Positions 1 to 41,315 of a stretch of DNA of 64,000 nt are shown piece by piece. The notes under the pieces were generated by a model. It did no database searches and was not told where the DNA came from. It saw only the letters and a program-made list of their open reading frames with translations. Source of the stretch: Siniperca chuatsi (taxonomy: Eukaryota; Chordata; Actinopteri; Centrarchiformes; Sinipercidae). The stretch is taken from the NCBI RefSeq assembly GCF_020085105.1, contig NC_058053.1:17258388-17322387 (forward strand), read 5' to 3'. Position 1 is the first letter of the stretch, and each line of letters starts with the position of its first letter. Position numbers and translations under genes: made by a program.

Positions 1-844
1 CCTTCTTCCATGACAGCGGAGCAATCCCTGTAACCCGTTACGGAAATAGCGTAGCTAACGTGCGCAACGACAAAGACAGCGAGCCTGAAACCTATGGGGA
101 AGGAATAAAAAAAGAAATTCAGTACCGTCGCACTCTGTACCTAAAGACCATCATTTTCTGAAGAGGTCGCTGCCCCGGAACCTCGGTAAAGACACCGAAA
201 TTTGACGGCGACGAGGGCGGATTTTGAGGCAGCGCAGAGCCAGTGAATTCGTTGAAGAAGACTGTGTCAACTGGCAGATTTTCCGTTGGACTATCTGTAG
301 GCTAGGGTATAGCGAGGGAGCCGCCATGGCAGTCGGATCATTGAGCCTCCACATCGGGATATGAAGAGGAACTGCATGTGCCCCGAATTGTCAAGAAAAC
401 GCCGCATTTACCTTTGATCCGCACCGGATCGGCACTCTTCACATCTGATATCACCCTTCTTCATCTTTGTGAAATTGATTCTGCTCCCAGAAAGAAATCT
501 CAGTTGGTTTTAATCGGGGGGCCACAGGGAGAGGCCAGATTCATGACTATTTTAGTCGGAGAAGTGTCTTCAAAGGCCCGCTGAAAGAAAACCTGGAATA
601 TAAGGAAGAAATGCTGCTCTGATTGACCGTTGGTGGGAAAGAAAGGGTAGTTTATTAGGTGATACGAACTAGAGTGAAGGATCGTGGGATAAAGGGGTCG
701 CTTTCTGCCCGTCTTCCCTGTGAATTATAGTGTTATTAATTTACTGTCATCCTTTTTTGGATGAGAAGGTTCGGCGAAGCGACCAGCCCTGCCGTTTAGC
801 AAGTCACAGTCTCCGAGTCGAGAGAGAATCAAAGGGATTGGATC
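1..844 (+). promoter_or_regulatory. gsk3b: gsk3b promoter / 5' UTR region
   Basis: This is the sequence upstream of the gsk3b start codon (ATG 845-847). It has more CpG than the introns and holds no convincing coding exon on either strand. The transcription start cannot be placed from sequence alone. Known GSK3B transcripts have 5' UTRs of hundreds of bases, so much of this stretch is probably transcribed leader. Confidence 0.55.
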
Positions 845-30555
<29,711 letters not shown>

Positions 30556-31216
30556 GCCCACAGACCACCCGCCCTGCTCCGGTCTCAGCCCCAGCCCACG
30601 GCCTCTCCATTGCCCCGGCCAGGGGGTGAGCTCCACTCAGCTCTGCTCTGCTCCTCCTCCCTGACAGCAGCGGAGCGATGCTGACGCAGTCCGGATTCAA
30701 CAGCTAGCCAACAGCCCCGTGCCACAACCACAAACCAAGCATCCCTAATCTGCCTCTTTTATCCCTGACTTGGCCCCTCATCCAGCTGTTTGAACTCTAC
30801 TCCATCCTCCATCAAAGACATCTCTCCGTTCCCTTTCAACGGGGAAGCAAAGTGCAGGGCCAGAGGTGTTGTCGACTGTACAATTGATAAAAGTACACTG
30901 TACATGTATACACAAAGCTAGCCTGCTAATGTTTTTAAGAGGACAATCTGTAGAAAAAGTCCTAAGCTGTTCCCCTTGGCCCGCCCGCTCCCTATCTGGC
31001 CTCCCCCCTTTGTCCTCCTCCACATTGTCCCATTTTTCTGCATCCTCATCCTTTGACGTATGACCCCTGTGTCCCCTGGCCGATCCCCCCCTTTGGTTCC
31101 TCCTGTAGTGCATGGCCTGAGTATGGTTAGGATCACCTGTGGGGTCACCCTGCTCTCTCACTTCTCACCTCCACTTCCGCAGACAAGGCATGAGGCTTGC
31201 GCACGGGTATACACAC

Positions 31217-31228
<12 letters not shown>

Positions 31229-31282
<54 letters not shown>
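31229..31282. repeat. (CA)n microsatellite in gsk3b 3' UTR
   Basis: Pure CA array flanked by further imperfect CA units. It would lie within the mature gsk3b mRNA. Confidence 0.95.
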
Positions 31283-31284
<2 letters not shown>

Positions 31285-33351
31285 ATAAACACACACCCAC
31301 ATCATCACACACACACATGGATGCATGATGATCCTGATGTATGTGGAAACAAGCGGTCCACTTGCGGGCGTAGTGTTTGGACAGGTTTTTTTGTTTCTTT
31401 GCCTGGGGTTGTTTTTAAATGGTTAGAAAGCCGTTTTACTCAACCTTGTTTTTAATTTTTGTTTTTTACTCCTGGGCAGATGTTTTTGGATTGCCATGTG
31501 CGATGGATGTGACATGTATCTGGTCCTGTGTGCTTGTAAAATATATACATACAAATACAAAACAAACATGCATACATACACAGTTTATATATTACTTTTC
31601 CTTATGTATAAAAAGTATATATAGATATATGTATATTAACTACAATGGTTCAGAAATCATTTATGGTGAGCTCATATCTGGCAGAGCAGCGGCAATATTT
31701 GCTGCTGCCTAAAGACAATAGATTTAGATATGGTGGTGTTTTGTTTCTTTTGCTGGAGTGTGGTTAGATTCCAGCAGTCTCTTCCCTGTTCTCCCGTGTT
31801 GTCTGTATTAAGGCTGTAGATGGGTTTAGGGCATTGCTCTATTCCCTGTCTTTGTACCGACTCTGTCTGTAACAGTGTTTCTGTGACAGTGCAGTGTCTA
31901 GACAAACATCTTCCCCTGCCTATCTCTTCCTCTTTCTCTCCGTCTCTGTGAAGAATTCAAGATGTTTCTAAACTATTTTCTTTCCGCGACTCCTTGAGAA
32001 GTCTCTGCAGTGGTCTTTGGCTCACCGCCAACTGTCTCCTGTGTTGTGACCACTGACTTAAGTGTTACCCTAGCATTTTTTCTCCTCCACCGCACATAGA
32101 GCCACTCGGTACAGTCTGTCAAAGCGTCTTATTTACAGAGAATATTCACTACATTGAGGGGGAAAAAAGAAAGAAAGAAAAGAGAAAAGCAGAATTTGTA
32201 TATACAGTATAAATGCTCCTCACCAAAATTCTGACTTGTATGACTTGTATGTTGTTCTTTATGTTATGTTGATTATTTTTTCCATGTTGTGTTCAAGGTA
32301 TGTATATATGCAGACCCATGTACTGTTTATGAGCAAAAACAAAGATGACAAAGGGTAGGGGAAGAAATTAAAAAGATTAAAAAAACAAACAAAAAAAAAT
32401 CACAGAATCAGGGCAAAACTGATGTTGTTTATGGATATTGTAGATGATGATCAGCTTTATCCAGCCATATGTTCAATCTTACCTGTACAGTAGATGACAG
32501 CTGTATTATTGTAACAAGAACTAGTCATGTATAGTGTAACTATAGTTTGGAGTGCCTTTGCTTTCATACACCTTCGCCTTGTTTCCCCCTCACCAGGCCC
32601 CCTAACAACCCGCCCACCCCCACCCCAATATTGTGACTCTCCCTTTGGTGCTGTTGAATGTCCTGCTATCCTGCAACACACTCACACATGCACACACACA
32701 ATCACACTCTTCCACTTGATTTTCAGTCCCCTCCACCTGCACCGCTTTCCCTTTTTCATTGCACACTTACTGTAATATACAGACATTGTTAATTGTAAGG
32801 ATATTTTCCTTAACTGAAAATACAGTAGACAAGTGTTTATTTTAATAGATGTTTTATCTTGGACACACATGCACGCACAAACATGTATACTACAGTCCTA
32901 GCATGGACTCCGGGCATGAAGTGGGTTCGGGGGTGGGGTGGGGGGCGTTGTGGATGGCAGCAGGGGTTCAAAAAGGCCTCATATACTGTATATATACAGT
33001 ACAGTTTCTGTATTGCTCACAGTGTTGGTTCTGTTACCAAAGCCAAACTAAGATGTAGTTGTGATGAGCCATCCTTAGAGGCAGTCATGTATTCTGTCTC
33101 TCTTCTTCTCTCTCTGGATATTTTGTTGTTTCTCTGTCCTCTTGCTTGTTCTCCTCCCCTGTCTGCATATTCGGGGGGAATTCAGTAGCACCTAAGGGGT
33201 CGAGTCATGTAGCCTCTCTCCTGTCTCCTGCTTGCTGTAATTTTGCATTCATGAACGTGTTGCTACCACCAGAAAGTTTGACCACCTCACCCTACCCCTA
33301 ACTCCAGTTCAATAAAAACACCACAAAGGTTACCAAAAAAGAAGACAACCA

Positions 33352-33393
33352 AGTATATATGCTAGTATAATATAGTATACGAGCATATATACT
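33352..33393 (+). repeat. Hairpin near the gsk3b 3' end
   Basis: AGTATATATGCT at 33352-33363 pairs exactly with AGCATATATACT at 33382-33393 around an 18-nt loop, itself rich in TATA. It lies about 250 nt upstream of the poly(A) signal. Confidence 0.85.
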
Positions 33394-33641
33394 AGTTTAC
33401 TATGCTAACTGGGTTTAACTGGGGTTAAAGAAAAGAAAAATCATAGAAAATACTACAAAAACATCCTGTATAACAGTACTACTACTTGAATGCCTCTGTT
33501 TGTGACTGAAATTTTTATTTCATTTGTTAGTTTGTTTTTTTGTTTTCTTTTGTTCTGTGAAGGTATGCTAAATGTGCACCTCTGTAAATATTCCCTCTGC
33601 GTGCTCTGAGGAATAGTTCCCTGGTACTGTAATTTGCATTA

Positions 33642-33647
33642 AATAAA
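33642..33647 (+). promoter_or_regulatory. gsk3b: gsk3b polyadenylation signal
   Basis: Canonical AATAAA, followed 35-70 nt later by T/GT-rich sequence (GTCTGTTCCGTCTTCTTTTAG). It is the last good signal before the convergent nr1i2 gene. Confidence 0.75.
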
Positions 33648-34059
33648 GAGTAGGATAGCCTGGAAATGATCAAGCTCATTGTCTGTTCCGTCTTCTTTTA
33701 GTGAGTGCGCTGTTGTCTCTTCACATAGCCAAAACTTTTTTAACTTTGGAAAGCAAAATGGATGTGAGAGCCAGTATGTATGAAGCCGCTCTGAGTTTTG
33801 GTCTTAAATCATCAATATTTTAAGAATGATGTAATTTTTAGAAACAAATGCATAAAGGAATGCAATGCATAAATGTTCCTGAGTGTTAAGACTTGGTCTC
33901 AGCTGCCAAATTGCAGAGGCTGCAGCTACACACAACATATTTTGAAAAATTGTGAAAAGTTGATAAAAGATACAAATACTCTCACTACTTATACAACATG
34001 AAAAAGTTCATGAGATCATGGCTCCAGCATGAGTGTGATTCTTCCAAATGTTCACATTA

Positions 34060-34320
34060 AAAAATATATTTATTTGCCTGGGGATCTCTGGCAGGCAAAC
34101 TCAGTATCCTTTTCTTTTAAATCTTTTCTTAAAACTCACTTTTACCTCATGGGTTTTTCTTAACTGGTTTTCTTTGTTGTAATTATTTAAATTATTGTTG
34201 TATATCTTGAGTTTTGGATTTTATTTACTTTTTTTATTTGTTTTTATTGTAAATCACTGTAACTTTGATTTGAAAGGTGCTACATAAATAAAGTTATTAT
34301 CATTATTATTATTATTATTA
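34060..34320 (+). mobile_element. 3' tail of a non-LTR retroposon
   Basis: A diverged stretch ends in GGTGCTACATAAATAAAG followed by a (TTA)n run, the usual 3' end of teleost L2/SINE-type retroposons. The upstream part carries no intact reading frame. The family is not certain. Confidence 0.5.
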
Positions 34321-34339
34321 ATATTATATATTATAACAA

Positions 34340-34680
34340 GACGAAGAGTTTACAGCCATGCTAGTAGCTCTGTGAGGCTGTACTTAGGGACATCAGTGCT
34401 TTGAGCTAAATGCTAACCCCAGCATGCTAACATGCCGATGTTTAGCCGGTATAATGTTTACCATGTTCACCATCTTAGTTTAGCATCTTAGCATGCTAAC
34501 ATTTGCTGATTAGCAACACAAAATACAGCTTGATGGTAATGCCATTACAAATAAAGTGATTTTGACCTGATGATGGCACAGAATTTTATGGCAATCCATC
34601 TAATAGTTGTGGAGACATTCACTCAAAACCACAAATACTAACCACATGGTGGCACTAGAGGAAAGGTCAGGGGAACACAA
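34340..34680. mobile_element. Percomorph AGCATGCTAACATG-type interspersed repeat
   Basis: It contains CAGCATGCTAACATGC, ATGTTTAGCCGGTATAATG, TTTACCATGTTCACCATC and TTGACCTGATGATGGC, ending in CACATGGTGGCACTAGAGG. I recognise this ordered set of blocks as a high-copy repeat of spiny-rayed fish. No coding capacity is seen. Confidence 0.6.
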
Positions 34681-35125
34681 ACAAATTAAAATGATTCTAA
34701 ATATATAAACTTGCTAGTAAACATTTTATGGAACGTTTTAGGTTGATGCCTATGTTCTCTGGGGAGGAATCACTTAAAACATATCTATGATTAACATACA
34801 AACATTTTACAAGACCTCCACAGATAGTTCTCTCTGAACTGCTTACTATATCCTTAAACATGAATTCCATTAAACTCATTTAACAATGTTATAAATAGTA
34901 TCCCATATAGCATGTATTGATATTGCCAGCATAACTGAAGGGGAAATATCTTATATAAACTGTTCTCTTGCATGTTTCAATATATTGAAACTTATATAAT
35001 GTTGGATATAATGAAAGAGGGTTAGTCTTAATTATGACAGGCTGTGATGCAGCTCTGACACATCACTCCTGGAGGCCTGCTATTGGCTGATTCAGTGCTT
35101 TTATTGTGGGTAGACATATGCTGTA

Positions 35126-35262
35126 GCCCAAATCCATACTACATATTACTTCTATACAGAATGTACTGCACACTAATCATCATGTCACTTTTCTAGTGTG
35201 AACACACTACATACTAAAAACCTGCTTAGAATCAGTATGTAGTATGGAATTCAGACACGGCT
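35126..35262. mobile_element. Short TIR element (TCCATACTACATA)
   Basis: TCCATACTACATA at 35133-35145 has an exact reverse complement at 35236-35248, with weaker pairing continuing outward. About 140 bp in all and non-coding, it is consistent with a small hAT-type MITE. Confidence 0.55.
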
Positions 35263-35598
35263 ATAATGGTAATCCTTATTTTACATTTTACACTTAGAAG
35301 TCACTGCAGTCTGCCTTAAAAAAAGTCACACTTATTAAACTTTGCTAAAAGTTAGTTTCACCTTTTTTATACAAAGCCTATGAGTCCTACTTTTTGGCCT
35401 ATAGGTCAAATGTTAAGACCATTTCTTAAACGTCTACATACCACACAAGATTTTAGCATTTGCACCAAGAGATCATTCTCTTTACAGCTATCCTTTGTCT
35501 TAATATGACCACAGTGGGGCAGTGTTTGTCCTATTTTGCTGTTAATGACCCTAGAAGCACAATCACACACTTCAATCTAAGGAGTACTTTTAGTCAGT

Positions 35599-35604
35599 TT
35601 TATT
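35599..35604 (-). promoter_or_regulatory. nr1i2: Candidate nr1i2 polyadenylation signal
   Basis: TTTATT on the plus strand is AATAAA on the minus strand, 650 nt downstream of the nr1i2 stop codon. Confidence 0.5.
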
Positions 35605-35775
35605 CAAAAGTAGTGTAGAGTATTTTTGTTTCACATGATGGCATCAAAACACAAAACTAAACACAACTTGAGGCAACATATACAAAACCCAAAGACTGTC
35701 TTTGCAACTATAGCTCTTTCCATTCTCTGAGAAAACACATCATGGTCTCTGACAATTCTGTGTGCAACGTTTTGT

Positions 35776-35818
35776 GTTGTGAGGTTTAACGTTTTTGAAA
35801 AACGTTAAACCTCACAAC
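35776..35818. repeat. 43-bp near-perfect palindrome, 21-bp arms
   Basis: The 21-bp arm at 35776-35796 (GTTGTGAGGTTTAACG then T5) is followed by a single G and then its exact reverse complement at 35798-35818. Within the inferred nr1i2 3' UTR it would form a very stable hairpin. Confidence 0.95.
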
Positions 35819-36255
35819 TTTACCTCAACATTCATTCATAGACACAATATGTACTTAATGTAAGCAAAACAATTAACATGTGAAATACACCATAATCCAC
35901 CAGTATTGTAACCTGTTAACAAAACAAACTTTGTAAAACTTAATGCTGTCTTACTCATGGCTTCTTTGACTTGCAGGCAGTGTGCAGAGAACAGACATTT
36001 GAGCAGGACTTCAATGACTCAGACTGTGAGGTTTACAATCATCTTCATCTGATCAGGTTTTTGTGCGGTCTATGCTCAAGACTATTACATGACAGAAATG
36101 CATTCTTTAGTATTTTGACACACTTGTAAACAACAAAAACTGAATACTTTGCTTTAAATCAATGAGTACATCCAGCTGGTTTTCAGTTTAGGATCTCTGT
36201 TATTAATTAACAAAGCTGGACCCAGAGCGCTTGAGTTGTCCATTTACAGTCAGTA

Positions 36256-39200
36256 TTAGAAGTCATTACAGGGGTTTTTACTGACCACCTCCATTATGAG
36301 AGGAGAGAGAACATCAGGCTGGATGTCCTGGATCTGCAGAACCTGTTTGGTGTACTCCTCAGTCATTGTTCTCATCTCGGTGAGACAGGCCATCACTTTG
36401 GGGTACAGCAAGCTGGAGGCACAAAGGAAACAAAGGAGGTTCAATCTGTGAAAGGTTTCAGACTGAATGTACAGAGAGTGGTACTCACTGTTTTTTTGGT
36501 CCTGTTCTCTTGCAGTCAATCCAAGTTTTTAGTGTCAGCGCCAAGTTTTCATGAAGTTCGTCAATCATGCTGTGTTGCTGTACACCTTGACGGTCTGATA
36601 GATCGAAAAAAAATAAATCTCTACTAATCCAAAGCAACCTGTACCTGAGAACTTCTGAAAATGCATTTTTATATTTGGCTGGGTACAAATGCACACTGTT
36701 TTCTAGGGTTTAAATATTAACAGGGTTCATAAATGATTGATTAGCAAGAACTGGGATGAACTGATGAAGACCTGCTGCTACCTGGAGAAAATAGGGACAT
36801 GGCTTGCATGAGAACATACTCTTCCTCCTGCAGGCCCAATTTGCGCAGTGTGTGATGAAATTTGAGCAGAGGCTCCAGCAGGAGCGGCTGGAAGCCCGCT
36901 ACAAAACACAGGTGAACAGAGATCAATGACATGACAGCGATGGTAAGACTAGGAAAACAATAATTGGTGAACCAGAGATATCGTCCTTTTTATTCCACAC
37001 ATTCTTCCCAGAAGGCTTTTATTGTGAAACATCTTAAAGAAATGTGGAAATATTTCATTAACACAAAAACACCAAAGTGGAGTCAATTTGATTGAGTGAG
37101 AACAGCCTTTTTGGCATGACTGTGTTGTTGAACTTAATTCTGTGGAAATGTACATCATGCTAAATTTACCAAGACAGTCATTACAGGTCATTTGTTTTCT
37201 TTTTTCCAGCCTGTATATGTTTCAACAGTCTGCAGCCTCAGCTATTATGTGAATGCAGGCTTTTCTTAGAACATTTCAGGATGTTTAATCCTTTTAAAAG
37301 TTTTATAAATATTTACTATAAATAAAGGCTGGATAATATAGATAAAAGTATTATCAGGATTATTATCACAACACATCAATGTTTCCTTAAGATCAGTATT
37401 CACAAAAGTATCAAAAATCACAGTGTTATCTTATGCAAACCTAGTAGACAGGTGCATAGGAAGATAGAATCATGTGAAAGAAAAGGTTGACGTTTTTTAA
37501 AGATGAAACATTTTGGTCATGAACATTTCATTTAAAAAATAAAAAAACATGCCCTTGGTTTTCTCAAGCTATGACATGCTTAAACCACGATATCTCAATG
37601 TGAAAACTTTGTCTTGATAAGATAAGATTTCATTGAGAAGATATGGTGAGTGGTAAGTAAGCTCAACTGAACAAGATAATATAATGCAGAGTACCTGTAT
37701 CCTCTGCCAGTCAATTACTTCATATCGCAGGATATCTTGGAGTGCATCATCATCATCATTATACCAGGACTATTTACAAAAAGAAAAAATAAGAGGCTGT
37801 ATTTACATCATCATCCATTTTTCTAAGTTTGTTTGTTGTCAGTTTATCCCATGGTTAGGTTATTTTGACTAGTGAGTTCATTGGTAATGTAGCAAGAAGA
37901 ACAAGCATTGTTGCTATGGTTACATGCAGTATAATATACCTTGCACTCTATTTGAAGTGTCCTAATATGAATTTTTAACAGACACCTGCCGGCCAATCAG
38001 AATAATATTCTGTGTGGCCTGAATTATTTCCTAATCCTACTGTAAATATCCCATAAACATTTTGAGAGACACAGTGTTAAAGACTGTCTGCCAGCCAAAG
38101 GCAGTGAGTAGAAAGCTGGAAGACAATAAATGAATGCCAACTGAATTTTGCTCGATCTTTAGAAAAGGAGCAAACAACACCAGTTTGACAACATTCTGGC
38201 GAGTCACGTTACACCTCTGAGAACATGAGCCATTTTATTACGTCTGACAGCTCACAAATAAAAGATACAATACCTATAAACATGTTTAGAGCTGCTGACT
38301 CTTTAATCAGCATCAGATCATATTTGTGCCTTTGAAACACTTAACTATCCTGTCTCACAAATTCCATCCATCCAATGCTTTTGTATTTCCAGTCCATGCT
38401 AGTTAAGCTACAACCATCACTGAATGAATTTTGTATTAATCAAGTACAGTACTGTAGACTGGATTATAATTATGCACTGACAAATCCAGTGCCACCATAT
38501 GATCCCACCCCTTTCCTTAAAGCTGCTATAATGAATATTTTTATATCAACAACGGATCAAATGACTACTTGTATGTGAAATTAGTTTCTTGTATTGACGA
38601 ACCCACAGAGAATTGTCACCCGACTCTACAGTTCCCCTCAGCTCTATGGAGCATTGTAGCCCCTTTCAGCACCTTGTTTTGGTTTAACAGCCCCCAACTT
38701 TACTGTTGCAGTTCAGTCTTGCAGCTCCCATCAGCGACTAGCTGGTGAACATAGCAGAGCATTTAGCAGCTAAAATGCAGGATAGTTCCCTCAGGGGTTT
38801 GGGGTTTCAATATGACTTGTCTGTCATTCTCATAAACACAAGACATGCAACCTTCCCTCAAAGGTTAGTAGATAAATAGATATTAGTAAAATTTGCACAG
38901 GATGTTATTTATCTGTATCCGTGCAAATGATGTGATGTGTATGTACTCATCTGTACATTTTCACACTGTACAGTAAAAACAGCCAAGCATCTCCCTTTGC
39001 AAAGCATGCTTTGGCATTTGTTTGTGTAACTGGTCTCACCTCGTACAGCGTCATCTATGCAGTATGTAATATGGCCGCATTCCCAGATGCTTGTTTTTGC
39101 GTTGAACACCATGTTGAAGCGGATCTGCATAACTTCAAATGTGGCTCCCTTCAACAGAGCAATTTGGTCCTCCATGGTTAGAGACCTTAAGAGACCGGTG

Positions 39201-41315
39201 TGACACACACACTCAATGGTGAATAAGTTCTTCCGAATAGATATTAGTCATAAAGAACATACCCACTGAGACATATTTGAATATGCATTAAGGCACACAT
39301 TTACCGGAAGTCCTGGAGATTTTTGGAGAAACTAATGATGTCCTGGATCATGTAAGTTGTGAGGTCAGTCACGTGTGGAAGAGCAGTGAAAACACTGGTA
39401 CCACAGAGACTGGAGGATGACGAGGAGAGGGAGCAGGCATCCGAGGGCTTGCTTGCAGACTGGTTGTACTCACTCACAGGAAGGATGTTTCTGTCCATAG
39501 GCTGAAAAAAAGATAGTCAGACAAGCTATAACAATGACAATACCTCAAACATGCTTGCAGGCATTCACGCACCCTAAAGCCACTGAAGCGGTAAAATGCT
39601 GAGTCAAATGTGCTGCGGTGGCCACAGAGTAGCTCCTGAATGGTCTCCTCTTGTTGGGATGAAAGCTGTACTGGTGCGTCGAGCATCTTCTTCTTCTTGA
39701 TTCGGATCCTCCTCTCTAATACCTCCTTCTCAGACATGACCACTACAAGGACACAAAAAATACCTGTACATACTGTATGTCACCATGGAAATACTGATTT
39801 AACTTCTAATGCTGGATTGTGTTGAAATAGAATGGTCTCAAAGCAAACATAAATTTAATATAATATATTATATTAATTCAATTATTATTATAATTAATCA
39901 AATATAATATGAATTCCATATCAATATGCACATTTAATAATGTATGGCCAGCACCTTAGCAATTGAATGATGAGCTCCTCACATCACATACTTCTTTCTA
40001 TCACTTTTATGTAAAAATAAACAGTATAAAGGAGTAAAGAAAATAATAAGGGATCATTTGTTGTATCTTTATGTTACTTACTTTCTTTGCGCATGCCTAT
40101 GGCCTGGCATTTACGGAAGCGGCAGGCTTGACACGACCGCCGGTTGTTTTTGGTTATACTGCATTTATTCAGGAACGGACAGTGAAGCTGCGTTGTCCTC
40201 TTTATGGCACGTCTGAATTTATTTAAAAATCCACTAAGTAACAGCTTACAAACATCAATCTGAAGTTAGAAATCGCATGCACTGAAACACACATTATATT
40301 ATAGTATTACTGTGTGACAAGTATGTATGTGACAGCAATGCACCAGCCCAGAAATAATTCAGGAGACAGTAACTGAGTGGAAAACCAGATACCCAAACCA
40401 GATAATGTGAAACTGGGCTGTTTGTAGTAACAAACCAAACTCTGCAATTCTACAAATAGCATATTGATCCTAACTGAGCACATATTAGCAGGTGCACCAT
40501 CACTGTTGCCTTCAGTGATCGTTACTCTAAGTCCTTTATCCCCACTGATATCCGTCAATTCCTTATAGGTAATTTTTTCTGCTTTTGTATGGCTTCATTA
40601 CTTTGTGTATTTTTTTGATATTTACATTTATACATTAATGTACTTATTAACAATTCCACATATAGCTTTTACGCTTACAACCTTTGATTGTTTGGAGCTT
40701 TGTGATTAACCGTGTTTTTTCTTTCTTCTCCTAACTACTGTGTGTGTATCTGCTGATCTGGGTGGCAAACTGCATACATTTAAACTGTATTGAATTGGAT
40801 TAAATGGAATTGATGAATTGATTTACTTTTCAAACATGAATGAGTGTTTGGAGCGAGAGAAGGCTTTACAGGACAAATGAAGTGTTGTGCGGCACAGTAT
40901 AAATATAAATTCATGTGACAATTATACTTGTTTTTTGGTAACAGTGTTTCAGAAAAAGGTGCTTAAGCAACTATTATATTTATTTTTTTTATTATATTTA
41001 CAAAAAGTGAGGAGCATTTTGTCACCTCTCTCCTATATCACAGATGTCCATGTTGTTTGTTATAAATGTCACAACTAGGAAGTAGAAATAGAGCATTGAC
41101 GAGGGGATGAGGGAGTGAGTGAAACAACCTCACCTGAAGAAGCCCTTGCAGCCTTCGCATGTCAAGGCGTTGAAGTGGTAACCCTTGGCCAGATCTCCAC
41201 ACACACCGCAGGCTCTGGGCTCTTCCTCTTCTGTCACCTTTCCTTCCTCGTCCTCTTCAATTTGCCTTGTGAGCGCTTCTCGGATGGTCTGCACTCCACT
41301 GGCCTTCTTGCTCAT
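36256..41315 (-). CDS. nr1i2: Pregnane X receptor, nuclear receptor NR1I2 (8 coding exons)
   Basis: Ligand-activated nuclear receptor that senses xenobiotics and bile salts and, as an RXR heterodimer, induces cytochrome P450 and transporter genes. Exons in transcript order: 41315-41134, 40212-40082, 39742-39573, 39501-39305, 39185-39040, 36898-36782, 36594-36489, 36412-36256. They total 1206 nt, 401 residues plus stop, with every junction in frame. The two-zinc-finger DNA-binding domain (residues about 36-105) has [19 protein letters not shown]-box EGCKG, and CPFLNKC...[10 protein letters not shown] basic hinge follows (RRIRIKKKK). The ligand-binding domain has [26 protein letters not shown] and SLFSPDRQG, and ends with the AF-2 helix SPLIMEVVS. 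The first coding exon has an acidic run before the DBD. The ATG at 41315 is 7 nt inside exon (acceptor at 41322-41323). PXR rather than VDR is supported by LBD motifs and by lying tail-to-tail with gsk3b, as in mammals. Shorter than human (434) mainly at the N terminus and hinge. Confidence 0.95.
36899..39039 (-). other. nr1i2: nr1i2 intron between LBD exons 5 and 6
   Basis: A 2.1 kb phase-1 intron. A repeat occupies about 38505-38800; the remainder is AT-rich with no further exon. Confidence 0.8.
38505..38800. mobile_element. Percomorph interspersed repeat (AAAGCTGCTATAATGAATAT type)
   Basis: It starts AAAGCTGCTATAATGAATAT and includes GGATCAAATGACTACTTGTA and AGCGACTAGCTGGTGAACAT. I recognise this ordered block set as a high-copy repeat of percomorph fish. 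No TIR partner was found here, so it may be truncated. Confidence 0.5.

Larger units (their letters stand above)
30556..33665 (+). other. gsk3b: gsk3b 3' UTR
   Basis: Inferred from the stop codon (30553-30555) to about 20 nt after the AATAAA at 33642-33647. Its 3.1 kb length agrees with the long 3' UTRs known for GSK3B. It carries a (CA)n array at 31229-31282, four Pumilio-type TGTANATA motifs, an A-rich purine tract near 32161-32190 and a hairpin at 33352-33393. An upstream AATAAA at 33311-33316 could be a minor site. Confidence 0.75.
33666..35580. other. Intergenic spacer between convergent gsk3b and nr1i2
   Basis: No exon or RNA gene is seen. Most of it is interspersed repeat: a retroposon tail at 34060-34320, an AGCATGCTAACATG-type element at 34340-34680 and a short TIR element at 35126-35262. 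Confidence 0.75.
35581..36255 (-). other. nr1i2: nr1i2 3' UTR (inferred)
   Basis: Runs from the nr1i2 stop (36256-36258) to just past a minus-strand AATAAA at 35599-35604. It contains a 43-bp near-perfect palindrome at 35776-35818. The boundary is inferred from the poly(A) signal only. Confidence 0.55.
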
